NCBI GenBank assembly: GCA_944390775.1
Contig: CALXQQ010000002.1
Coordinates: 47,636 to 111,635 of the forward strand
Source of the DNA: an uncultured Alphaproteobacteria bacterium
Lineage (GTDB): Bacteria; Pseudomonadota; Alphaproteobacteria; UBA3830
Reading direction: 5' to 3'
DNA length: 64,000 nt
Part shown: one piece after another, positions 50,771-59,443 of the stretch
Layout of the letters: every line of letters begins with the position of its first letter
Numbering within the stretch: the stretch's first letter is position 1
Translations under genes and position numbers: made by a program
The notes under the pieces: model-generated
Told to the model about the DNA's origin: nothing
What the model saw: only the letters and a program-made list of their open reading frames with translations
Databases searched by the model: none

Positions 50771-53700
50771 ATGAGTATTACCGAGACATGCATTAAAAGA
50801 CCAGTTTTTGCAACAGTTTTATCATTGGTGGTCGTTGTATTAGGTTTAGTTTGTCAATCGCGCTTACCAGTTCGCCAACGGCCTAAGATAGATAGCTCTA
50901 CCATTGTCGTAGAAACTGAATATCATGGTGCAAGTCCCAAAGTAGTCGAGAGCAGTATCACACAGATTTTAGAGGGACAATTTGCAACAATTCCTGGAGT
51001 GGATATTATCACATCCAAGAGTGAAAACGAAAAATCTGAAATCCAAATTACATTCACACCTGATCGGACACCTGATGGAGCCGCATCAGACGTGCGTGAT
51101 AGATTGTCTATCTCGCGTAATATGTTACCATATGGCATTCCAGAATCTATTATCCGACGTGGTGATAGTGGAGAAGGTGGAGCGGGAATCTATATAGGCT
51201 TTACCAGCAATAGACATACTATAGATGAATTGCGCGACTATGTTGAAAAATACGTAAAATCAAAATTTGAAGCTCTGCCTGGAGTTGGAAGAGTAGATTT
51301 AGCTGGTGGAAACGTGTTAAGTATGCGCCTTTTTCTAGATCCTCAGCGACTAGCAGCTTATGGATACACTCCGGCAGATATAGTGCAAGCTGTTGGCGAG
51401 CAGCATACTAAACCGGCATGTGGACGTTTTATCAGTAAAGATAAAGAATATATGTTGGTTTTCAACGGTGAATTAAGTTCACCAATTGAATTTGATAATA
51501 TGGTTTTGCCGGTATTAGATAACCGCAGTGAACGCGCACAACACCAGATGATTAAATTGAAGGACGTTGGTAAATCTCAGTTAGTACCAGCAGACATTCA
51601 TGCAGGATCTTGGTTCAATGGTCAAGAGTGCGTTACCCTCTCGATTACTAAGCAAGCCACAGCTAATCCCATTGATCTTAGTAAGATGGTAAAAAAGAAA
51701 ATGCCTGAAATATTGGAAGGCCTGCCAACAGGAGTTAAAGGTGTATTAGCGATTGATGAGGCTGATAATATCGAAGCGTCAATGAACAATGTTTACTCCG
51801 CTATTTTTGAGGCAACGGTACTAGTTATTATCGTTGTATTTTTGTTCCTCTGGTCATTCAGAGCAACCTTGATACCAATTGTCACGATTCCTGTATCGTT
51901 ATTGGGTACTTTTGGCCTTTTGGCAGTATTCGATTTTTCTATAAATATGTTCACATTATTAGCTATGGTTCTTGCTGTAGGATTGGTGGTTGATGACGCT
52001 ATAGTGGTATTAGAAAACGTCCATCGTCACTTAGAAAAAGGCTGTTCGCGCTTTCAAGCTGCTGTTGTCGGTTCGAAAGAAATCTTTTTTTCAGTTATTG
52101 CTATGACATTAACTTTAGCAACGGCTTACATTCCTGTTGCCCTTATGCCGGGCCGTATCGGAAAGTACTTCCGAGAGTTCGCATTAACTTTATCTGGAGC
52201 TGTGTTAATTTCGGGCTTCGTAGCGGTTACTTTATCTCCCATGATGTGTTCAAAATTGCTGAGCACAGAACGCAAGCAAAAGGCACAAGGCTGGTGGAAA
52301 AAAGCTTCGCAGTACCAAGAACAGTTTTTAAATTATATAGATGAAAAATATCGTGTAGCTTTGACATATGCCCTAAACAATCGTCGAGCAATGCTGTTGG
52401 TTGGAGCGATATTAGCATCATCTAGTGCCTTGTTATGGCATATTTCGCCAGCTGAAGGTGAGCCAAAAGAAGATCTGTGTACCATACAGTTTTTCGCCAA
52501 TGTTCCTGTCGGATCTAGCTATAGTTTTGTTGAAGAAAATGCCAGAAAAATTGATAAGATATTGTCGTCGACTCCTTTCTTAAAAAATAGATGGGTAAGT
52601 GCTAATACATCTAAAATTGATGGATGGGTTCAACTTGTGGACTGGCATGAACGAGATAAATCAACTTATGAAGTTGCTTCTATTCTGCAAAAACGTCTAA
52701 AAGAAGTAGTGGGAGTTTCGTGCTCTGCTAGTGCAGGCGCCGTTGGTGGAGATAAGACAACTGTAGACTTCGTTTTGCAAACAAATCAGAACTATGAGTA
52801 TCTAATGCAACATGGTCACCGTTTCCTGTGGAAATTGCAACAAGAGTGTGCAGCACTAAAAAAATCATTGCGATCTAGCATTCTTCCTGCGCAGCAAGAA
52901 TACATAATTGATATCGATAGAGAGAAGGCTGCGTCTCTTGGTGTATCTGCACGTGATATTGGTGATACTATTTCATTCTTTATTCAGGGCAAGAAAGCTG
53001 CCAATGTGCAAAGAGGAGCAAAAAGAGATGAGCTTTTCATACAGGTAGAACAAAATGAGCGTCGCAATCCTGATGATCTGAGCAAAATGTCTGTACGTTC
53101 GAAGTTTCATTCACGCAACGGAGAACCACGTATGGTACCTCTATCAGATCTCATACATGTTCGTGAGGGACAATCTCCAATGGGAATTAACCACTACAAT
53201 CAGATGATATCAGTGCAAGCTTTTGCTGATATAGAAGATGGATATAGCCTAGCTGATGCGATAAAAGGCATAGAAGCCATAAAAAATAGTTCGCTACCAA
53301 ATACTATGCAGTTATCCTTTACTGGTTCAACAAGATCCTATATGGAAGAAAGTATGCAGATAGTGATTGTGTTCTCCCTGGCTCTTATATTTGTATACCT
53401 CATTTTGGCTGCACAGTTTGAGAGTTTTATAGATCCAATGATTATTATACTCAGTGTACCTTTTTCAATTGTCGGAGCACTTGCTACGCTTCTTATTGTT
53501 CCGGAATGTACTTTGAATATATATTCAAAAGTTGGATTGGTAACACTAATTGGGCTTATAACAAAGCATGGTATTTTGATCGTAGATTTTGCAAACAAAT
53601 TACGAGCTGAAGGTAAGCAAGTGATAGAAGCTGTTCGTGAAGCGGCCCTGCTTAGGTTAAGACCTATTTTGATGACAACATTTGCGATGGTTATTGGATC

Positions 53701-53863
53701 AATTCCGCTTGCTTTAGCGTCGGGTGCTGGTGCGGGAGCTCGTAGACAGATTGGATGGGCAATTGTCGGAGGAATGTCTTTTGGAACCTTGTGTACCTTG
53801 TTTGTTGTCCCGATCATTTATATATATCTGTCTCGTTTTAAGAGCAATGAATCAGCAAAATAG
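50771..53863 (+). CDS. RND efflux pump, inner-membrane permease (AcrB family)
   Basis: A 1030-residue pump starting at ATG 50771 (MSITETCIKRPVFATVL). It has the typical 12-helix layout with two large periplasmic loops. The proton-relay Asp pair is in VGLVVDDAIVVLENVHRH and the relay Lys in GLITKHGILIVDFANK. It exports hydrophobic compounds by proton antiport, possibly host defence molecules. It ends before a convergent hairpin region. Confidence 0.95.
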   Translation: MSITETCIKRPVFATVLSLVVVVLGLVCQSRLPVRQRPKIDSSTIVVETEYHGASPKVVESSITQILEGQFATIPGVDIITSKSENEKSEIQITFTPDRTPDGAASDVRDRLSISRNMLPYGIPESIIRRGDSGEGGAGIYIGFTSNRHTIDELRDYVEKYVKSKFEALPGVGRVDLAGGNVLSMRLFLDPQRLAAYGYTPADIVQAVGEQHTKPACGRFISKDKEYMLVFNGELSSPIEFDNMVLPVLDNRSERAQHQMIKLKDVGKSQLVPADIHAGSWFNGQECVTLSITKQATANPIDLSKMVKKKMPEILEGLPTGVKGVLAIDEADNIEASMNNVYSAIFEATVLVIIVVFLFLWSFRATLIPIVTIPVSLLGTFGLLAVFDFSINMFTLLAMVLAVGLVVDDAIVVLENVHRHLEKGCSRFQAAVVGSKEIFFSVIAMTLTLATAYIPVALMPGRIGKYFREFALTLSGAVLISGFVAVTLSPMMCSKLLSTERKQKAQGWWKKASQYQEQFLNYIDEKYRVALTYALNNRRAMLLVGAILASSSALLWHISPAEGEPKEDLCTIQFFANVPVGSSYSFVEENARKIDKILSSTPFLKNRWVSANTSKIDGWVQLVDWHERDKSTYEVASILQKRLKEVVGVSCSASAGAVGGDKTTVDFVLQTNQNYEYLMQHGHRFLWKLQQECAALKKSLRSSILPAQQEYIIDIDREKAASLGVSARDIGDTISFFIQGKKAANVQRGAKRDELFIQVEQNERRNPDDLSKMSVRSKFHSRNGEPRMVPLSDLIHVREGQSPMGINHYNQMISVQAFADIEDGYSLADAIKGIEAIKNSSLPNTMQLSFTGSTRSYMEESMQIVIVFSLALIFVYLILAAQFESFIDPMIIILSVPFSIVGALATLLIVPECTLNIYSKVGLVTLIGLITKHGILIVDFANKLRAEGKQVIEAVREAALLRLRPILMTTFAMVIGSIPLALASGAGAGARRQIGWAIVGGMSFGTLCTLFVVPIIYIYLSRFKSNESAK

Positions 53864-53875
53864 TTGCTATTGCAT

Positions 53876-53900
53876 AGGTGCAGAGTATGACTCTGTGCCT
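53876..53900 (+). terminator. Hairpin after the RND pump gene
   Basis: AGGTGCAGAGT (53876-53886) pairs with ACTCTGTGCCT (53890-53900), with two wobble pairs and a three-base loop, 12 bases past the RND stop. The following bases TCATACTAAAAAG do not form a U tract. It lies between convergent genes and probably helps end the RND transcript. Confidence 0.5.
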
Positions 53901-53982
53901 TCATACTAAAAAGTTGTTGAAAGAGCGTTTCTTAACACTACGAAGCATCATTTTTCACTGCCATAATAACCGGCAGCGATTA

Positions 53983-54804
53983 CTATACTGTTTTGAATAA
54001 TGAATAGAAATTTTCACTGGTTATTTGGACGAAATCATCATAAGAAATCTGCTTAAGATCTGCTATTTTATGCGCTGTATGGGTTATAAAAGCAGACTCG
54101 TTAATCTGACCTCGACAGGGAACAGGAGCAAGAAAAGGAGCGTCAGTTTCTATCAATAAGCGATCCATTGGCAGTGACTCTACCACATCGCGTAACACAA
54201 CAGCATTTTTATAAGTAACAGGACCTGCAATTGAAATATAATAGCCCAATTCCATAGCCTGCTCTGCAAATGCACGATCTCCAGAAAAACAATGCATGAC
54301 TCCCCTTACACCAGGATGAGCCTTCAAAGCTTGTATTGTATCTGCAGCTGCATCTCTAGAATGGATCACAACTGGTAGACCCAATTCTTCAGCGAGCTCC
54401 AGTTGCAAATGTAAAATTTGCATTTGCGCATCTTTGTCTACGTTATCAAAATGATAATCTAATCCTATTTCTCCAATTGCAACAGTAGAGTTTCCCTGCC
54501 CTTCTCTTTTTATGATAGAGGCAATTTCATTAACACCATATTGATCCAAGTGTTCCAAAGCGTGTTCAGGATGAATGCCAATTGTTCGCCATACCTGAGG
54601 ATGATGCTTAACGATATCCGCTGTTTCCATTACATCTGATAATTGAACACCTATAGTAAGCATACGAGATACGCCTGCATCCATAGCCCTTTCTATAATT
54701 GATGCGGTTGAATAAAGCGCATTATAGGTTGCTTCATCCACCCGCTCTGAAAAGTATGCGCGGAAACGCTGCATATTTAGATGACAATGAGAATCAACTA
54801 ACAT
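53983..54804 (-). CDS. tatD: TatD family metal-dependent DNase
   Basis: A 273-residue TIM-barrel hydrolase. The metal-binding residues are visible: MLVDSHCHLN at the start, IGEIGLDYHFD near residue 95, PVVIHSRDAA, GVMHCFSG and LLIETDAPFLAPVP. Family members degrade DNA 3'-5' in repair and nucleotide salvage. It overlaps metG by seven bases, the common metG-tatD pairing in bacteria. Confidence 0.94.
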   Translation of the reverse strand: MLVDSHCHLNMQRFRAYFSERVDEATYNALYSTASIIERAMDAGVSRMLTIGVQLSDVMETADIVKHHPQVWRTIGIHPEHALEHLDQYGVNEIASIIKREGQGNSTVAIGEIGLDYHFDNVDKDAQMQILHLQLELAEELGLPVVIHSRDAAADTIQALKAHPGVRGVMHCFSGDRAFAEQAMELGYYISIAGPVTYKNAVVLRDVVESLPMDRLLIETDAPFLAPVPCRGQINESAFITHTAHKIADLKQISYDDFVQITSENFYSLFKTV

Positions 54805-56285
54805 GCGTGTGTATCCTTCGGAAATAAAGGACTAGGCACAGGAAATTTTTGATCGACAAACTTAATTTGTATTTCCGAAAAACTTTTCCCTTCTATGTTC
54901 ATGTATTCAAATATTTTCTTCGCAGTATCAGGCATAAAAGGTGCGATTCCAAATGCAATAGCACGAATAGCTTCGCATAACGCCGTTAAAACAGAATTCA
55001 ACTGCGGATCCTGCTTTTTAGCCAACTCCCATGGACGACTGTCATTCACAAACTTATTTGTACGGCTGACTAATCCCCATACGCATTGTAATGCACCAAA
55101 TAAATTTTGTTCATCTATATGAGAGCGCATTTGATTGATCAAATCATGAGCATGATCTACTAATTGGGCAGCTTCAGGCTGAAAACAATATTGAGCTGTA
55201 AATAATCCTTTTGTTTTTTGTATGAATGCCAACACGCGCTGAACGAGATTTCCCAAATCATTCGCCAAATCATAGTTAATACGATTCTGCAAAGCTTGTT
55301 CAGAAAAATCACCATCCTCTCCAAACGGCACTTCTCTAAACAGAAAATAGCGCAACTGATCTACACCATATTTATCTGCAACTATATTCGGATCTACTAC
55401 ATTCCCGACTGATTTAGACATCTTTTGTCCTTCACAAGTCCACCAACCATGTGCAAATATTTTCTTCGGTAAAGGTAATCCTGCAGACATCAAAAAGGCT
55501 GGCCAATACACCGCATGAAAACGCAAAATTTCCTTGCCAACAATATGAACGCATTCATTCATCCATTTGGAAACGTCATTATTTGGAAATCCCTGAGATG
55601 TGAGATAATTAACTAATGCATCAATCCAGACATACATCACATGCTTGTTATCTCCAGGAACTGGTACCCCCCAACTAAATTGACTACGAGAAATACTCAA
55701 ATCTTTGAGACCACTCTTCACAAATGCGATCACCTCATTGCGACGACTAATGGGCGAAATAAAATCAGGATTAGCTTCGTAATACTCCAAAAGCTTGTCC
55801 TGATAAGCAGATAAACGAAAAAAGTACGACTCCTCCTCCATCCATTCAACTGTACCTCCGCTTGGAGCTTTACCATCAACTATGTCACTTTCAGCAACAA
55901 AAGCTTCGTCACGCGCATCATACCACCCAACGTAACGATCCTTGTATATATCATGTTCCAACATACACCACATGGCTTGAGCTGCTTTTATATGACGTGG
56001 CTCAGTTGTGCGAATAAAGTCATTAGCAGCTATATTCATACGTTTAGCAATGTCTATAAAACGTTGTGCCATCATATCGCTATAAGCACACGTTTCCATA
56101 TGTTTTGCCTCTGCTGCACGCGCGACTTTTATCCCGTGCTCATCAGTACCTGTAGAAAAATGTACAGTATATCCATCCAATCGTTTAAAACGCGCAACGA
56201 TATCTGCTGCTATACTCGCATACGCATGTCCAATGTGCGGATCGCCATTTATGTAGTATATAGGTGTTGTTATACAAAAATTCAT
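54798..56285 (-). CDS. metG: Methionine--tRNA ligase
   Basis: A 495-residue class I synthetase. The HIGH motif is at DPHIGHAYASIAADIVAR (near residue 18), and KMSKSVGNVVDP is at about residue 295. It lacks the four-Cys zinc knuckle and has no C-terminal tRNA-binding extension, as in the short alphaproteobacterial MetRS type. It charges tRNA-Met. It is the first gene of the metG-tatD pair. Confidence 0.96.
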   Translation of the reverse strand: MNFCITTPIYYINGDPHIGHAYASIAADIVARFKRLDGYTVHFSTGTDEHGIKVARAAEAKHMETCAYSDMMAQRFIDIAKRMNIAANDFIRTTEPRHIKAAQAMWCMLEHDIYKDRYVGWYDARDEAFVAESDIVDGKAPSGGTVEWMEEESYFFRLSAYQDKLLEYYEANPDFISPISRRNEVIAFVKSGLKDLSISRSQFSWGVPVPGDNKHVMYVWIDALVNYLTSQGFPNNDVSKWMNECVHIVGKEILRFHAVYWPAFLMSAGLPLPKKIFAHGWWTCEGQKMSKSVGNVVDPNIVADKYGVDQLRYFLFREVPFGEDGDFSEQALQNRINYDLANDLGNLVQRVLAFIQKTKGLFTAQYCFQPEAAQLVDHAHDLINQMRSHIDEQNLFGALQCVWGLVSRTNKFVNDSRPWELAKKQDPQLNSVLTALCEAIRAIAFGIAPFMPDTAKKIFEYMNIEGKSFSEIQIKFVDQKFPVPSPLFPKDTHAC

Positions 56286-56429
56286 ATTTCACAATCCTTA
56301 GTAAAAGTAAATTCTAAATACATAATATCACTGCTGACTTGGTGATTTTCCGTAGCCCTACATGCCATATATTATATGATATTCATCCTTACATGAACAA
56401 CTCAAAAATTGCTATCACATTTAGCTTTG

Positions 56430-57077
56430 TTAGGCACATTGAGCATTTTCCCATAATGTTCGTAACTGTTTTATAGGAATAGCATAATCATTGTGACGAA
56501 AAATAAAAGAACCAGATACGACACTGTCAGCCGCTCTACATAATGCAATGCTATTATCATTAATTCCACCATCTAAACAAATTTCTGCATTAGTTAGAGC
56601 TCGAATCTGCGTTATTTTATTTAATGGAGAAGGAATAAAAGCTTGCGCAGAAGCTCCAGGATTTACAGTCATTAATAATACAAAATCCACTAAACCTTCC
56701 AAATATTGCAAACAATCTACAGAAGTAGCAGGATTAAATGCAACTCCCGCATTTTTTCCTTGTTCTTTTATACTTGTAAGAAGTTTATGCAAATGCGGAT
56801 CTGATTCCGCATGCACAATAATTGTATCCGCTCCGGCTTTCAGCATAGCTGGAATATGTTTAGCTGGATTATTCACCATAAGATGCACATCAAATCTCAA
56901 GTTTGTAAGCGAACGACATGCGGCTATAACTTGTGCTCCAAACGTAATAGCATCGACAAAACTGCCATCCATTACATCCCAGTGCACAGCATCTGCTTGA
57001 GCCAATTCCAACGCGCGAATTTCATCTCGCAAATTCGCAAAGTCAGATGACAACATTGATGGATATACTTTCAACAT
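56430..57077 (-). CDS. rpe: Ribulose-phosphate 3-epimerase, divergent
   Basis: A 215-residue TIM barrel interconverting ribulose-5-phosphate and xylulose-5-phosphate. The N-terminal PSMLSSDFANL, VHWDVMDGSFVDAIT, FDVHLMVNNP and CLDGGIND motifs hold the catalytic and metal residues. The usual phosphate loop NPGFGGQ reads NPGASAQ, and the FVPN-T-G segment reads FVDAITFG. These changes near the substrate site could alter specificity. It is 8 bases downstream of the thyX stop on the same strand. Confidence 0.88.
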   Translation of the reverse strand: MLKVYPSMLSSDFANLRDEIRALELAQADAVHWDVMDGSFVDAITFGAQVIAACRSLTNLRFDVHLMVNNPAKHIPAMLKAGADTIIVHAESDPHLHKLLTSIKEQGKNAGVAFNPATSVDCLQYLEGLVDFVLLMTVNPGASAQAFIPSPLNKITQIRALTNAEICLDGGINDNSIALCRAADSVVSGSFIFRHNDYAIPIKQLRTLWENAQCA

Positions 57078-57085
57078 ACCTTTAA

Positions 57086-57973
57086 CTAGTTCTGCAAAAA
57101 TATTTCACAAAATTCTCGCCATTCTCCTTTGCTCAACCCGCTGTTTTCGAAATCAACCTTTTCACCGGATAACATACGCTTAATATTGCATAAATTTTGG
57201 CGTGAAAGAACTACCGAACCTTTTCTATAATTCATAAATGCTTCATAAGTCATTGGAACCCATTGTTTTAGTATATCCAATATTACATCTGCATAACATT
57301 TGATCTCATATTGGGCGTGATTATCCGCACGTAATTGCAAAAAATGCAGCAAATTGTGCAAATCGATCTTCCAGTACATTTCCGTGTATATACTGAGAGG
57401 AAGAACTGTCCGCGCTAATTCTCTTGTTAGCTCGAGTTCTTGTAAAAGAAGAGTATATTGTTCGTATGCACTCCTATTGCTGTTTTCTAAAATTTGCAAT
57501 ATCCGACTGGTAATTTGAGGATCCATCGAGCTACTTTCCCTACCCTGCTTATTCGAAGAAGACTGTTTCGCTAAAACAGAAGCATCAGGAGTATAGAATT
57601 CGTTACTCAAAATCGAGTAGCGCGCTGAATATTCATTGACATTAGCAGTACGATGACGCAACCATTGTCTAGCCACAAAAATTGGTAGCTTGATGTGAAA
57701 TTTTATTTCGCACATTTCAAATGGTGTGGTATGACGATGTCTCATCAAATAGTTAATCAATCCACGGTCTTCCTGCGTTTTTTTCGTTCCGACACCATAC
57801 GAAACACGAGCAGCTTGCACGATTGCGCTATCATCTCCCATGTAATCGATAACGCGTACAAACCCATGATCCAATACTTTTATTGGAATATACAGAATTT
57901 CTTCCAAACTTGGAGATGATACTCTGAGCGTATCTGTTTTTTCCCTAAGTTGCACTAATGTACTATCATCCAT
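57086..57973 (-). CDS. thyX: FAD-dependent thymidylate synthase
   Basis: A 295-residue ThyX with the signature [14 protein letters not shown] (the RHRxxSxNxxSxR type motif with Ala instead of the first Ser). It methylates dUMP to dTMP using methylene-tetrahydrofolate, FAD and NADPH, and is common in intracellular alphaproteobacteria that lack ThyA. Substrate-binding Arg and Ser/Gln near [12 protein letters not shown] are present. It precedes rpe. Confidence 0.94.
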   Translation of the reverse strand: MDDSTLVQLREKTDTLRVSSPSLEEILYIPIKVLDHGFVRVIDYMGDDSAIVQAARVSYGVGTKKTQEDRGLINYLMRHRHTTPFEMCEIKFHIKLPIFVARQWLRHRTANVNEYSARYSILSNEFYTPDASVLAKQSSSNKQGRESSSMDPQITSRILQILENSNRSAYEQYTLLLQELELTRELARTVLPLSIYTEMYWKIDLHNLLHFLQLRADNHAQYEIKCYADVILDILKQWVPMTYEAFMNYRKGSVVLSRQNLCNIKRMLSGEKVDFENSGLSKGEWREFCEIFLQN

Positions 57974-58086
57974 AAATAACGCCCCCCTTACACGACATGA
58001 GATTCTATATAACTTTCACAAAAAAAGCGATACAGCTTACAAGATATAGTCCATGCCATTTGTAAGACAAGCGTCAACAACTCGAC

Positions 58087-59313
58087 CTATTCTTTAGGTT
58101 TTTCAATTGTAATAGTAAACTCAGCGTACTGTCCTTCTTCTGTATTTACATCTATTCTTCCTTGATGTTCTTCTACAACTTCCTTTGCTGCTGAAAGGCC
58201 TAGTCCAGGACCTGTACCTTCAGGTTTAGTCGTAAAAAATGGTGTAAAAATCCTATCCAATATATCAGCTTTAATACCTGTCCCGTTATCATAAATAGAC
58301 ACTTTAACAGCGTCAGACGTGTTTTCTGTTTTCACACGTACACTAGCCTGACTGATATCCTCATATTTTTCAATCACAGAATAAAAAGCATTATCTAATA
58401 TATTGTACAAAGCCTTACTAAACGATTGAATCGAAATTAAAACATGAGGAATCGAATTATCTAATTGCGTTTCAATACGTGGTAAAGACGTAATACCATT
58501 GCCTTTGTAATGACTAATCAACATAGTTATTGTTTGATCTATAATTTTATTAATATTACCAGGATAACGTTTACCAACTGAAGTCGTAGATTGGTCAAGC
58601 ATAAAACGTATAATTTTATCTGCATTGTGACCATATTCTCTAATCTTTTGAGAATTAGATAAAAATTTGCTCAGTTTTTCGTTAAATAATGACTGCGCAG
58701 AAGACTCCATAGGAATTTTCGATGTTTGTATACCATCTAACAACTCATTACATACATCTGCACAGACCTCAGCAAAATTTATTATAAAATTCAATGGATT
58801 TTTTAATTCCTGAGATATTGAACTCATTAATTCACCTAACGATGCCATTTTTTCTTGAGCCATTATTTGATTTTGACTCTGCTTAATCTTAGCAAGATAT
58901 GCCAATTCCTTATCATGTGCTTCCTTTCTCATAATACAATTAGCTAAACGCGCACGCAAAAGAGTCTGATTAAGCGGCTTAACCAAGTAATCCTCTGCCC
59001 CTGCTTCAATACAACGTACCACCAGATCTGTATCTCCATCGCTAGAAATCATAATGGTTGGAATACTGTTATAGTCTGCGTCTTCTTTCAATTGCACGAG
59101 AAAATCATAACTATTGTTCTTATTTATGAACATATTAAGCAAAATAACATCTATTGGCTCTTTTTTTAATTGTGATATTGCTTCATTTTCATCTGCTGCC
59201 AAATAAACTTCATGCCCAAAAATAGACAAGCGTCTTTTAAGTAGCCCTCTTGAACTTTCTTCTGAATCAACTACCAATATCTTTGCAGGCTTTTGAGATA
59301 TGCTCTCTTCCAT
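58087..59313 (-). CDS. Receiver-histidine-kinase fusion lacking both phospho-acceptors
   Basis: A 408-residue soluble protein from ATG 59313, with AAAGGA just ahead; the in-frame start at 59346 adds 11 residues. The N-terminal receiver fold has VVDSEESSRGLLKRRL and YLVKPLNQTLLRARL, but the phospho-acceptor position reads VILLNMF with Asn60. The DHp segment MASLGELMSSISQELKNPLN carries Gln168 where the phosphorylated His belongs. The ATP-binding domain is intact: ALYNILDNAFYSV (N box), DNGTGIKADILD (G1) and GPGLGLSAAKEVV (G2). It can probably bind ATP but cannot phosphorylate itself in the usual way. It is divergent from the cyclase gene, 130 bases apart. Confidence 0.88.
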   Translation of the reverse strand: MEESISQKPAKILVVDSEESSRGLLKRRLSIFGHEVYLAADENEAISQLKKEPIDVILLNMFINKNNSYDFLVQLKEDADYNSIPTIMISSDGDTDLVVRCIEAGAEDYLVKPLNQTLLRARLANCIMRKEAHDKELAYLAKIKQSQNQIMAQEKMASLGELMSSISQELKNPLNFIINFAEVCADVCNELLDGIQTSKIPMESSAQSLFNEKLSKFLSNSQKIREYGHNADKIIRFMLDQSTTSVGKRYPGNINKIIDQTITMLISHYKGNGITSLPRIETQLDNSIPHVLISIQSFSKALYNILDNAFYSVIEKYEDISQASVRVKTENTSDAVKVSIYDNGTGIKADILDRIFTPFFTTKPEGTGPGLGLSAAKEVVEEHQGRIDVNTEEGQYAEFTITIEKPKE

Positions 59314-59443
59314 ATATATCCTTTCGCACAACTTACTATTCTGCATTATATTGGCTGAAAGTTAAAAATTGTTTTAAATTTTTTACTAAAAATTAATTTT
59401 TTTGCCTGTACTATTAGTATTAGCAAGAAAAAGGAACAAGAGC

